A stretch of DNA of 64,000 bases from Euclidia mi (taxonomy: Eukaryota > Arthropoda > Insecta > Lepidoptera > Erebidae), in the NCBI GenBank assembly GCA_944739405.2, contig OX123186.2:33403551-33467550 (forward strand), in the 5' to 3' direction. Below the pieces are notes generated by a model. That model saw only the letters and a list, made by a program, of their open reading frames with translations, did not search any database and had not been told where the DNA came from. A program made the translations under genes and the position numbers. Shown piece by piece: positions 43,329-52,352 of the stretch. Each line of letters begins with the position of its first letter. The stretch's first letter is position 1.

Positions 43329-44478
43329 TAATGTTGGCACCCCCCCAATGATTGGCACTCTGCTGAATTATCCTGAATATTAGGAAAATCTTATATAATT
43401 ATGTCACAGAAATGCATTCATAAGCAGGATTAACCTATTTCTTATACACAGAACAAATATTTTAATCTTAACTATGAACCATTTTTCTTTAACAACTGTT
43501 TTAAAAAAATGTTAGGAAAATTGCCTAAAAATTTAATGAAATGTTTAGGTTAGGTAGTTACTTTCCGAAGCGTAAAAACATATTTTTAATTAATTTTACG
43601 CAAAAGTACCTTTTTATTTGTATCTGTTATCTTCTTAAAAGCTTAATAAACGTTAGTTTTGCGATATTAAATAGATGGATCGTCTTTTCCGATAGTGCCA
43701 GTGACTATACTTAAAAAAATTCCAACAACATAGTCATTGGCACATTTTAGAATCATATTTTTTCAGATTTTTGTTTGTTTTCGGTCAAATTCGCATACAA
43801 ATAACTTTAGATTGTATAGTTCTTCGCATTTTACACCCAACTTACTATGGTACGGTCGTACAGAGATGGCAACCTTTTTCTACAAAGTACCCAGAAATCA
43901 GGACAGATATCGCTTAAAACAAAGAACTTAGTAGTTATAGACAAAAATATTATGAACAAAATGCTTGTGAGAAACTGAAACAGGGCTCATTTGCTACAAT
44001 GTACCTATCTAAGAGACAAGATGAGCTACATTAGAAAATATGCCGAAAGAAAGATATAAAACGTGGTAAATAAACTAAACTTCTGTCAAATATAGATTTA
44101 TGTTAGAAATATTAGAAGGTTACATAAACATTCATAAATATATATTTTGATTACATAGAATACATGTATAAAGATCCGGATATCAAGCCTTAAGACTGTC
44201 TGGGTATCACGGCCTTAGGCCAACAGTGCCAATGATTGTACCTTTTTGGTACTGCCAATAACTATACCAGGGTGCCAATGATTGTACTTTGTTAAGAAAT
44301 AAGTTTGAGCACATTTTTATGCTAATAAAACGGCTTTAATAAATACGATGTTTTATTTTTATTAGCGCCTATGTTAACACAATTCCGACAAAACCATAGA
44401 AAATATTATTGAATTTGTATTTTCCTAAGAATTTGTTACTTAGTAGTAGAAACCGGCTTAGGGTGACAATCATTATAG
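43329..44478. repeat. Dispersed 17-bp motif 'rgtgccaatgattrtac', about seven copies
   Basis: Copies or near-copies lie at 43346-43358 (inverted, partial), 43694-43710, 43730-43743 (inverted), 44225-44241, 44251-44267, 44271-44287 and, altered, 44461-44478. Clustering near one end of an inserted element is what subterminal protein-binding repeats of a transposon look like. No protein is implied by sequence alone. Confidence 0.65.
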
Positions 44479-45152
44479 TGTTTACCCTACATAGATAATA
44501 TTATCACCAGGTACATGAAAATATAACAGCAAACCAGATTCAGCTTATACTTTTATTATCATAAACAAAAGTGTCGAGTGTCGGTAAAGACGTTATTGTT
44601 TACGTTACGGCCGCTCGCCTAAAGTAAACATTTCATTCAAACGTAATTTGTTTTGTACCATTAGAATGAGACATTCATTAGGTTGCAGAAAAGTAAACAC
44701 CGCTCTTCTCAAGTTATTAACAATCGCACAAAACCTAATTAATTGAGTGCGCCCGTCTTTAACTGGCGGCGCGCACTTGAAATTTGTCGATGCTGAGTAA
44801 GCACTTAAAAGTGGTGAGCGTTCAAGCGGCTAAAGGAATAAAATATCGTGAAATAATTAGACCATTGTTTTCCGAAACGTCAAACGATAAAATTCACACT
44901 AAACTAGGAGGATACTTGACAATATTAAAGAAGTATAAAAAAATAAAGACCTAGTATATTGGGATGACCCTAACGAATTAGTTGAGAAGTTGAAATTATT
45001 GGTTGCTTCAAGCGACGCTAGCAATACAAACCATGCTAATGAAATATTATCAATAGTTGAAGAATTAAAAGAAGCTGGCATAATCAAAGAATAAATAGGA
45101 GGAATAACATGGTTTTCATGGTTTTCAGACGTTAATATTCTGAGTTTGGAAT

Positions 45153-46622
45153 ATGAGTAAAGCCAATGTGGTTAACGAAATACATAAAAATGCGAGGGTA
45201 AACTTTCCAAGAAGACATGTGAATATGCAAGATACAGATGGCCTTTGGCAAGCAGACTTAATTGATATGCAAGCAATTTCAAAAGAAAATAAAAATTACA
45301 GATTTATTCTTACTGTTATTGATTGATTCTCAAAATACGCTTGGACCTTTCCTTTAAAAAGTAAGACCAAAGATGTTGTATGCAACTCTTTCAAGATTTT
45401 GTTTGATAATGGGCGTGTCCCCAAAAATTTGCAAACGTATAACGGAATAGAATTTTATAAAAATAAATTTCATAACCTTATGAAATCTTTTTGTATAAAC
45501 CATTATTCAACCCTCTGAACAAAAAAGGCATCAATAGTTGAGCGTTTTATCAGAACATTGAAATCTAAACTGTATATGGAATTTAGTTTAAAAGGTGACT
45601 ATAACTGGGTAGATAATACCCTTAATGATGTTATTTATCAATACAATCACACCTATCATCGGACAATTGATGAAATCCCTGCAAACGTGGACCATACTAA
45701 TAAAACACGAATATTAGAAAGATATTTCAGGTTAGTAAAAACCGATAATATAAAAAGCAAGTTTAAAGTGGGTGATTATGTACGTATCAGTAAATACAAA
45801 GGAACATTTGAAAAGGGGTATACTCCCAACTGGTCAACAGAAATATTTAAAATTCGTAAAGTACAAAATACAATTCCAATAACCTACTTAATTGAAGATG
45901 ATATCAGAGGCCAACCCATTTTAGGTGCATTTTATGTCCCCCCCGTGGGATCTCCACCTTGCCGTGGTGGGGGGGCTCAGTAACCGTGGATTGGTCACCC
46001 GCGGTGAAGCTAAGAGGGATCCAGGAGGGGACGCTCCGCGTGGGCTTGAAGGGGCCTGCGCAGGACGCGTCCAACGGTGCGGGTGCGAGGGACAGTTCTG
46101 TCTGTCCCTCGCAGTCGGGCGCGGTCGCGGGGGGAGAGGCGTGTCGGTGTTGCGTTGCCGCGCGCCCTATCTCCCGCGACCAAATGGGGGCGCACCATCG
46201 TTGCGTCGTGGTGGGGCCGCAGAGGAAGAGGAGATGCGGTGTTGCGTTGCCGTCCTCCCTGTCCTCTGCGGCCGCTAGGTGTTTTGGCGGCGGAGCCCAA
46301 TACCTTCATCCGCCGCCAAGGGGGTTTAGGAATGCTTCGGTGAAACCCTACCCTCCGACACTGGTACATGGAGGAAGTCGAGGTGGTTTTTAGTGGAAAC
46401 ACCACATACTCCGGCTCTTATTTCCCCCAAGAGTCGGAGATCCGAAGGGATTTTCCACATCGTAAAACAAAAAAAAAGGTGCATTTTATGTGCAAGAACT
46501 GCAAAAGACAAATCATCGTTGAGAAAGTTCTTAAAAGAAAAGGAAATCGGGTTTTAGTAAAATGTGTGTTAGGCTTGTCTTCTTCTGAAAACAGTTGGAT
46601 TGAGAAATGGAATATATTTTAA
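45153..46622 (+). pseudogene. Maverick retroviral-type integrase with chromodomain-like C terminus
   Basis: The start ATG at 45153 opens 'MSKANVVNEIHKNARVNFPR'. The catalytic core shows 'DGLWQADLIDMQ' (first Asp), 'TYNGIEFYK' at about 45436, where the second catalytic Asp is Tyr, and 'ASIVERFIRTLKSKL' (Glu). TGA codons interrupt at 45324-45326 and near 45517. The open C-terminal part (45558-45937) has 'FKVGDYVRISKYKGTFEKGY' and 'NWSTEIFKIRKV'. A 540-bp retroposon then splits the gene, and the reading resumes at 46478 with 'VEKVLKRKGNRVLVK' and 'NSWIEKW', a chromodomain-like end. It would insert the Maverick into the chromosome; the Asp to Tyr change alone should abolish that. Confidence 0.9.
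45938..46477 (+). mobile_element. GC-rich non-autonomous LINE derivative, copy 1 (14-bp TSD)
   Basis: It begins 'ccccccgtgggatctccacc' and ends with a hairpin (46409-46439, 'ctccggctctt' pairing with 'aagagtcggag'), then 'gattttccacatcgtaaaac' and a poly-A. It is flanked by the exact 14-bp repeat 'ggtgcattttatgt' (45924-45937 and 46478-46491). Very GC-rich against an AT-rich background, which opens long shadow frames on both strands. Compared with the copy at 56498-57101 it lacks about 65 bases before the hairpin. Poly-A, target duplication and a conserved 3' hairpin indicate target-primed retroposition. Confidence 0.9.
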
Positions 46623-46679
46623 ATGTTAAACTCAAAATGCAACAGTCTTCTGATGGGTATCGGAGAGGCTCAATTGGCT

Positions 46680-48685
46680 TATAAATAATTTACCATTTGA
46701 ATTACATTTACCAGGACACAATTATTGCGGACCTGGCACTAAATTAATTAAAAGGCTTACACGCGGAGATAAAGGAGTAAATAAATTAGACGAATATTGT
46801 TAAGAACACGATATTGCCTATCATAAGTCTTCAAACTTAGAGGATCGCCACAAGGCAGATTTAGTTTTGTTAATTATAGCAAAAAAACGAGCAGTCGCCC
46901 TGGATGCGAGTGTAGGGGAAAAACTGGCAGCTGGTTTAGTAAGCAGCGCTAAAACTGCACCTAGTCTAAAAAAAACTAACAAAAATGTTCAAATATTGCA
47001 TCTAGAAAAGGTTTGAAAAATAAATTTAAAAATGTTATTACCAAAATGAAAAGACATATAAAAAATTAATACCAGAATGCAAAAAAGTAGCAATAGAATT
47101 AGCTATGGCCGCTGCCAGAGAATTAGCTAATGATTCATCCATTAAACTTCCTCGTGTTATTCCTAAACCAAAATCTGTGGAAGTATTACCCTTTTTGCGG
47201 GACTATCGGCAGCGGCCTTAGTAGGCGGTGCAGCTGGTATTGTAATGAAAATGAAATGTTTATTTCGCTTGCTGTATGGTAGATTACAGTTGTTATGTAT
47301 TACGGTTAGCACAGCACATACTGCGTCGGAAAAGGTGTCCGACATGCAAAATATTTATTACATGTAATATTGAAGACAATTCATGCTTAATTTATAGAAT
47401 TTTCATTATTAATTTTACCAAACATTACTAATAAGTATACATTCATGTCATAAAGAATACACTTATATCATAAAGAATACATTTATGTCATAAAGAATTC
47501 ATTAATATTAAAAAAACACTTATCTACCAGCCACTTATAAAGTTTTGTCTTAAACTGTCTTAACGGTAACCCTCTTACATTTCTATGCAGATTATTATAA
47601 ATTTTTATTGTCATAATTTAACAATTTTTATGACAGAGAGCAGTTTTTCGGCTAGGTATTATTAATCTTGTTGGATCTCTGTTTTTTATTTTAGAGTTAA
47701 ATTTGTCATTAAATGTTTTAAATAATGGACCATGTTCCTTAACAAAACAACCAGCTTGAAAAATGTACATAGACGTCAGGGTTAACATATTAAATATTTT
47801 AAACAGAGGTTTACATGATGTGAGCGGACCTACTCCACAGATTGCTCGTAAGCATTTTTTTTTAATAATAAATGCTCTATTTACATCGGTAGAGTTACCT
47901 CATAGAAGTAGCCCATACCTCAAAACAGAGGCCACATAACCATAATATGCTGTCATAGCTGTCTTTTGTCCTGATGTATATCTTAACCTTTTTACAGCAA
48001 AAACAAACTGATTTAATTTTTTACATATTTTATCGATATGTGATTTCCAATTACAATGGTTATCAATAGTAATGCCTAAAATATTGTATCATTTATAAAT
48101 TCTTTAATTTCTTTTCGGTATATCAGTTTATAACTAATATTATTTTTATTATTGTAATTAGCAAATGTAATATACTTTGTCTTTAATATATTAGCATATA
48201 TTATTATTTTCTAGCCATTACAGTACTGATTCAATTTCATTATTAAGTATATCCTCGTAATTCTCCTTTTTATCTTCGTGTGCTATTATGAGTGAGATAT
48301 CATCAGCAAACAAGACGCATTGATGCGTAGTAATGGATGGCAAATCGTTAATATATAGTAAAAAAAGGATGGTCCCAATATGCTACCTTGAGGAACGCCG
48401 AACTAATTAAATCGAAAATTGGATTAATAAGTGGTACATTCAAGTGCATCATTTAAGCTTTTGATTTCAACATACTGCTTTCGATATTTTAAATAACTTT
48501 CTAACAAATTTAAGGCTGGACCTCTGATTCCGTAAAAACTATAAATGAATTCAAGATGGCTAAAAAGATGTTGATATAACGATCGAAGAGACATAATGAA
48601 AAAATGGAAGCTCTATGTATTGGGAAAGGACCTTAAATCACATAAAGATGGACATGGAATTTTTGTATCGAAAGCAAAAAACTAA
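46680..48685 (+). pseudogene. Maverick phospholipase-A2-like virion protein (interrupted)
   Basis: The reading from about 46680 has 'NNLPFELHLPG', then 'CGPGTKLIKRLTRGDKGVN' (Ca-loop-like) and 'EHDIAYHK' (the His-Asp box), with an in-frame TAA just before it at 46801-46803. The C-terminal Ala/Gly-rich hydrophobic stretch ('FAGLSAAALVGGAAGIV', 47197-47244) is reached after further shifts. A minus-strand jockey copy (47237-48553) splits it, and the tail ('RSKRHNEKMEALCIGKG') resumes at 48554 and ends at 48683-48685. In parvoviruses and Mavericks such domains sit in minor virion proteins and may act on membranes; the role here is inferred only. Confidence 0.8.
47237..48553 (-). mobile_element. 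Jockey-like non-LTR element, 5'-truncated
   Basis: Minus-strand reading, in order: 'YGIRGPALNLLESYLKYRKQ' near 48530, 'FGVPQGSILG' near 48400, 'VLFADDISLII' near 48320 (catalytic box intact), 'AYYGYVASVLRYGLLL' near 47960, 'KKCLRAICGVGPLTSCKPLF' near 47860, and a C terminus near 47530. A 3' UTR ends in 'cgaaataaacatttcatttt' at 47241. The same subfamily as the copies at 1-835 and 54018-60300. Several stops. Confidence 0.88.
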
Positions 48686-49192
48686 GATATCGGCTACCCA
48701 AACGAGCCTTAACAAACTTTGATATTTTGAAGTATGGAAACAGTATTCCTTATTTTAGAGGTGTATTTATGAGAGATGAACTGCCTAAATTTCCTTTTAC
48801 AAAAGAATGCGGGGTTATTTATTTAGATAGTTCTAAAAATCCTGGTTCTCATTGGGTAGCCTATGCAAAATAATATATAATAATATAATATTCTACCACA
48901 TACACACATCACCATCTAGTCCCAAGCTAAGCAGAGCTTGTGTTATGAGTACTAGATAATGGATAAACATACATATATACATGCTTTTTTTTTATAAATA
49001 CATACATATTATACATAGAAACACCCAGACCAAGACAAACATCCATGTTCATGCACAAAAATGTTTGACTTGAGCGGGAATCGAACCCGCGACCTTCGGC
49101 GTAGCAGTCGCTTACACTACCGCTACGCCACTACCTTGTTAAGGCTCGTTTGGGTAGCCGATATCTTAGTTTTTTGCTTTCAATACAAAAAT
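48659..49192. repeat. 57-bp inverted duplication flanking the SINE insertion
   Basis: 48659-48715 and 49136-49192 are reverse complements with one mismatch (at 48669). The left arm is native Maverick sequence, covering the overlap of the phospholipase-like and protease genes. The right arm begins exactly at the 5' edge of the SINE and has no place in the protease reading. Confidence 0.88.
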
Positions 49193-49370
49193 ATAATGAT
49201 TATGTTGAGTATTTCGACAGTTACTGGAAATCTTAAGCCTCCAAAGGAATTCATAGAATACGTAGGTTCCAAAGTCCAATATAATTATATAGCGTGATCA
49301 CCCGTTTAATTGTGGACATCTCTGCTTAAATTTTCTACAAAAATTCTGGTGTAACCTAGGAATAAAATAA
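48682..49370 (+). pseudogene. Maverick adenain-like cysteine protease, split by a SINE
   Basis: The frame overlaps the end of the phospholipase-like gene. It reads 'RLPKRALTNFDILKYGNSIP', 'FRGVFMRDELPKFPFTKECG', and the catalytic His region 'NPGSHWVAY' at about 48845. A SINE and a 57-bp inverted copy of upstream sequence then intervene (48876-49192). After it come 'DYVEYFDSYGNLKPPKEFIE' and, after a stop near 49297, the Cys region 'FNCGHLCL' near 49312, ending at 49368-49370. Such proteases mature virion proteins in adenovirus-like systems. Two changes outside the insertion also break it. Confidence 0.87.
48876..49135 (-). mobile_element. tRNA-derived SINE (second family)
   Basis: The minus-strand head 'ggcgtagcggtagtgtaagc' and B box 'gggttcgattcccgc' (complement near 49071-49088) are tRNA-like. 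The body with 'gtttgtcttggtctgggtgt' and 'caagctctgcttagcttggg' is a different, well-known lepidopteran SINE type. The tail at 48876-48898 is an AAT/ATAT run. It is too diverged at the acceptor stem, and too well joined to a SINE body, to be a working tRNA gene. Confidence 0.85.
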
Positions 49371-49406
49371 ATAGAATCTTCAAAATACGTTCAGTATAAT
49401 ATAAGC

Positions 49407-49823
49407 ATGTTTACAACAGTTACCATCTCTGGAAATAAATCTGAATTAATTTCATACTTTCAGCCACCGTTGCATTTATCTGACAAATACGAGTGCGGTT
49501 TGCTATACTTATCAGTATTCAATACAAGACCAAGTGTGACTGTCAACAACAGCAGACTACCTGTAATCAGAATCGAATGTGATCTTGTAAACGGTTCATA
49601 CTGCAACGGCTTACCAACTCATTTTATTCATGAATTTGTATCCGATATTGATCCAGATCACCGTTGCCTAGAAATACCACAAAAAGTTATCTACTTTCCC
49701 ATTAATAAAAATATCATTCCATCTATATCTGTCAGAATTGTCGATCAGTTAGGTCGCTCTATTATCTTTGGAGAAGAAGAACATAATATTGAATTACGTC
49801 TTAATTTAAGAAAAATAAAATGA
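49407..49823 (+). CDS. Maverick penton-like minor capsid protein
   Basis: An intact 138-residue frame. It has the family pattern 'LPVIRIECDLVNGSYCNG', 'LPTHFIHEF', 'PQKVIYFPINKN' and 'SVRIVDQLGRSIIFGEEEHN', alternating hydrophobic beta-strand segments that in Mavericks build a single jelly-roll vertex protein. No signal peptide or membrane segment. Its stop codon overlaps the ATG of the next small ORF (ATGA at 49820-49823). It follows the protease by 36 bases. Confidence 0.87.
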   Translation: MFTTVTISGNKSELISYFQPPLHLSDKYECGLLYLSVFNTRPSVTVNNSRLPVIRIECDLVNGSYCNGLPTHFIHEFVSDIDPDHRCLEIPQKVIYFPINKNIIPSISVRIVDQLGRSIIFGEEEHNIELRLNLRKIK

Positions 49824-49966
49824 TATTATATAATATAAATCCTTCATGCAAAACAAAATGTCTTACTTCATCTACAACTACTAAAGTGCATAGAAGTAAT
49901 AAAAAAGTGAAGAAGTTGACTAAATCAAATATAGATTTTCTTAAAGCTTTAGCTTTTAAAACATGA
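49820..49966 (+). CDS. 48-residue Maverick small ORF
   Basis: It starts at the ATG at 49820, overlapping the penton stop, and ends at TGA 49964-49966, overlapping the major capsid ATG (49963). The protein is basic and ends 'KKLTKSNIDFLKALAFKT'; a Lys-rich small protein with a similar ending sits between penton and capsid genes in other Mavericks, as far as I recall. It is open and tightly packed, which argues that it is real in spite of its size. Function unknown; a basic virion or DNA-binding peptide is one guess. Confidence 0.65.
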   Translation: MILYNINPSCKTKCLTSSTTTKVHRSNKKVKKLTKSNIDFLKALAFKT

Positions 49967-51359
49967 ATATACTACAGATAAATGACCTACCGCATCTCGA
50001 TGCTTCCATTGAAAGTTATGAAGTCCATTTTTACAATCCTTATAATAACTGATTTAGAGAAAACGATGAAATCAGAATTCCTATACACCAACAAGACGTA
50101 TACCTGTTGACTTTAGCAAGTTTAATTTACATCGAAGGACAAGCAAAGCTCTTCGGTAAAGATGGAAAACCGATTGAGAAATCTGTTTCGCTTACTAATA
50201 ACCCAATTATGTTCTTGTTTCAAGACATCAGATACGAAATAAATGGTATTGAAATAGATCGTATAAAAAAATCAGGAATAACGACTACAATAAAGTCATA
50301 CATGTCATTAAACGAAGCAAAAAACAAAGTGGCAGCCTTATGGGGTTGGAACTTAACTGGATTTAAAAATAATGCTCATTCTAATGTAGTCATACCATTA
50401 AACAAGATTTTAGTATTTGCGGAAGATTACAATAAAATTGTCATAAATTGTAAACAAACTTATATTGAATAGAAGTAATTCTAACTTAAACAGTGTCATA
50501 CTTACTGAAGATAATGCTCATATCCAAATAAACATAGAAAGAATGCAGTGGAGAGTACCTCACATAAAAGTGTCTGATCGCGAACGTCTAACACTTTTAA
50601 AACATTTGGAAAAAGACAAACCTATTCAAATGGGCTTTTGAAATTGAAATTTGTATGAGTAACCCTTACTTCCTAAAACCACAAAGCATTCATGGTCAGT
50701 AATAACTGCATCACAATTAGAAAAGCCTAAATACGTCATTTTGGGCTTACAAACTAGCAGAAAAAGTAATAAGTTGCATGATAGTTCATTATTCGATCAT
50801 TCTAATATAACGAACTTGACTCTCTTTTTAAAATTCACAATATCTTAATATATAAAATCCTTGCGTTACTGACTGACTGACAGACACGCTACAGCCGAAA
50901 CTATTGAGCGCAGGAAGCTGAAATTTGGCATGTGTGTTCCTTGGGGACCGTAGGGGTGCACTAAGAAGGGATTTCCCAAAATTTCCACGGGATCGGCCAA
51001 AACGGGTAAATAAAAAAAAATGCAGGCGTAGCTGCTGGCGTCCTCTAGTTATCCATATGAACCTTTAGGTTTAAAATTTTCTGAGAATAAATACAGTATA
51101 TTATATGAAATGTATACGAAATTTCGTCAGTCATATTACAACTGCCCAGTGGATCCATTGCTCAGTCTAAAGGACTTTAAAGAGAAAGTTCCTCTGTTTA
51201 TCATAGATTTTTCAAGACAAAACGATAATATAAAAACAGGACCAGTAGGCAATTGAATGTTCAATGTCAATACCAGATAATACTACAGCATATTGTTTAA
51301 TTATAAGCGATCGACTTGTGGAGTACAAACAAAACAGACTATCATGTCAGCCATTGTAG
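49963..51359 (+). pseudogene. Maverick major capsid protein (interrupted)
   Basis: From the ATG at 49963: 'LDASIESYEVHFYNPYNN', a stop at 50050-50052, then the open part 50107-50472 with 'IRIPIHQQDVYLLTLA' just before it, 'LFQDIRYEINGIEIDRIKKS' and 'GITTTIKSYMSLNEAK'. Further frames carry 'QWRVPHIKVSDRERL'. A 205-bp repeat (50845-51049) splits it, after which 'YPYEPLGLKFSENKY' and 'CPVDPLLSLKDFKEKVPLFI' lead to a C terminus 'YCLIISDRLVEYK' ending at 51357-51359. This is the double jelly-roll type capsid protein of Mavericks. At least three stops or shifts. Confidence 0.88.
50845..51049 (+). repeat. About 205-bp dispersed repeat, copy B
   Basis: Inverted relative to 7430-7640: it runs from 'tatataaaatccttgcgtta' to 'gctggcgtcctctag'. 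The capsid reading continues on either side. Neither edge has inverted termini; a short AT-rich match at the edges may be a target duplication. Confidence 0.8.
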
Positions 51360-51775
51360 ACATTCAAGGCTTTAACACAGAAAGAAATTAATAAATTTAT
51401 AATAAAAGAAATTGCTATATTTTGTAATAAGAAACTGCAAGTATTTTTGATTAAGCCACCATTGCCGTTTTACGATTTAACAAATCAAGAAAGACGACAA
51501 TTGCATGGATTGAGCGTAATCGGAACATATATTGGAGTGAAGGGTTTATACCTTATTCAAATTATCAATATTTAATTTTAGATGTTTTAAGAGATAAGTG
51601 TATATACACTAAAGGACATGTAAAAATGTTATGGTTAAAAAGAATTTTAAATAATAATAATAATAGCGTGTTTAATTTAGAAGATGAAGGTTGTCCTAAT
51701 TTATTAAGCTTGTATGACCAATATAAACATTCTGAAAATTTGTATAGTTGTATTTATCATGGCGGATACTGCATA
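51344..51775 (+). pseudogene. Last Maverick gene, uncharacterised, truncated
   Basis: It starts at ATG 51344, overlapping the capsid gene by 16 bases, with 'MSAIVDIQGFNTE'. A shift near 51390 gives 'FIIKEIAIFCNKKLQVFLIK' and 'PFYDLTNQERRQL'; a second near 51505 gives 'IERNRNIYWSEGFIPYSNYQ' and 'KGHVKMLWLKRIL'. The reading runs to 'LYSCIYHGGYC' where a jockey 3' end begins. I recall related proteins in insect Mavericks. The 'DIQGF' start resembles the first acidic box of RNase-H-fold nucleases, but the other boxes are not certain, so no function is assigned. Confidence 0.65.
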
Positions 51776-52352
51776 TATCTACAATTAACAGAGAATAGGC
51801 TGCGACTGCGCAAGTCAAACACAGCTCTACTCCACAAGAGTATATATTGTATGGCACCTGCAATATATAATTGACTACCAAATGAGCTAAAAGATTTAAA
51901 CATTAATTTATTTAAAAAACAGTTGCATAAGTATTTGGTAAATAAATGTTATTACAAAATCAATGAATTCCAGGAGGGCAATAAATTTTTATGTATTATT
52001 AATTTGTTAACTATGGTACAATGTTATTTTATTTTATTTGACATCATATTATGTTACTATTATATACCTACTTGATATAACTGTGCAAATATAACATTGA
52101 CTATTATTATCATTGACATATTATTATATTCTGACATTGAAAATACATACTATTAAAAATAATTATTATTTTTCATGAATACTATTGAGACATTGTTACA
52201 ATTGTTTTGTTAAAATGTTTACTGTGAAAATGTTTTTAATATTGCATGCCTAATAGGTGGAATAAGGAGGAATATATTTAATATAAAGCAAACTTTTGTA
52301 TAACACCTTTATAAACCTTTATTCAGCAAAATAAATGACTTTGAATTTGAAT
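51776..52352 (+). mobile_element. 3' end of a jockey/CR1-like element
   Basis: The C-terminal RT stretch 'RLRLRKSNTALLHKSIYC', 'APAIYN', a stop, 'LPNELKDLNINLFKKQLHKY' is followed by a 3' UTR and a polyadenylation-like 'aaaataaatgactttgaatt' with a short TTGAAT tail. It cuts off the right end of the Maverick. Confidence 0.82.

Larger units (their letters stand above)
41685..44834. mobile_element. 3.15-kb inserted DNA element with worn inverted termini
   Basis: The Maverick reading is interrupted between 41684 and 44835. The edges are similar in inverted orientation: 'tttaccgcttgaccgcgcac' at the left, and the complement of 'tttagccgcttgaacgctca' at the right. Inside are an RTE fragment (42409-42940) and a repeated 'tgccaatgattgtac' motif (43329-44478). 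No transposase was found, so it is non-autonomous or composite. Confidence 0.65.
41054..45094 (+). pseudogene. Uncharacterised Maverick gene, split by a 3.15-kb insertion
   Basis: The left part starts at the ATG at 41054 ('MKSVDSIKNKIKQMKNQELN'). A stop and shift near 41128 and another near 41205 lead to an open stretch ('DDLEISLDGQDICGIYDVV', 'NKSYNLTPDLK') ending with 'NAHKRDFNPRGQING' at 41683. The right part resumes at 44835 with 'GIKYREIIRPLF', 'GGYLTILKKYKK', and ends in 'SIVEELKEAGIIKE' at 45094. I recall this domain order from Maverick genomes, between ATPase and integrase, but no biochemical role is established to my knowledge. Broken by at least three lesions plus the insertion. Confidence 0.75.
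33175..51775 (+). mobile_element. Maverick/Polinton DNA transposon, nested and partly decayed
   Basis: Ten Maverick-type coding units lie in the same orientation: polymerase B, packaging ATPase, an unknown Maverick gene, integrase, phospholipase-A2-like protein, protease, penton-like protein, a 48-residue ORF, major capsid protein and a last unknown gene. This combination is diagnostic for Mavericks/Polintons. The span of 18.6 kb includes about 9 kb of later insertions, so the original core was about 9-10 kb. Neither terminal inverted repeat was found; the right side is cut by a jockey 3' end at 51776. The left limit may extend to about 31000 if the repeat-bearing gene is part of it. Confidence 0.9.

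Noticed and set aside
45925..46405. Long open frames (up to 144 residues) on both strands
   Set aside because: They lie wholly in the GC-rich retroposon with poly-A and target duplication; the same shadows appear in its second copy at 56494-57121.
49058..49132. A functional tRNA gene on the minus strand
   Set aside because: The D-arm and B-box regions look right, but the acceptor stem does not pair and the sequence runs straight into a SINE body and tail.
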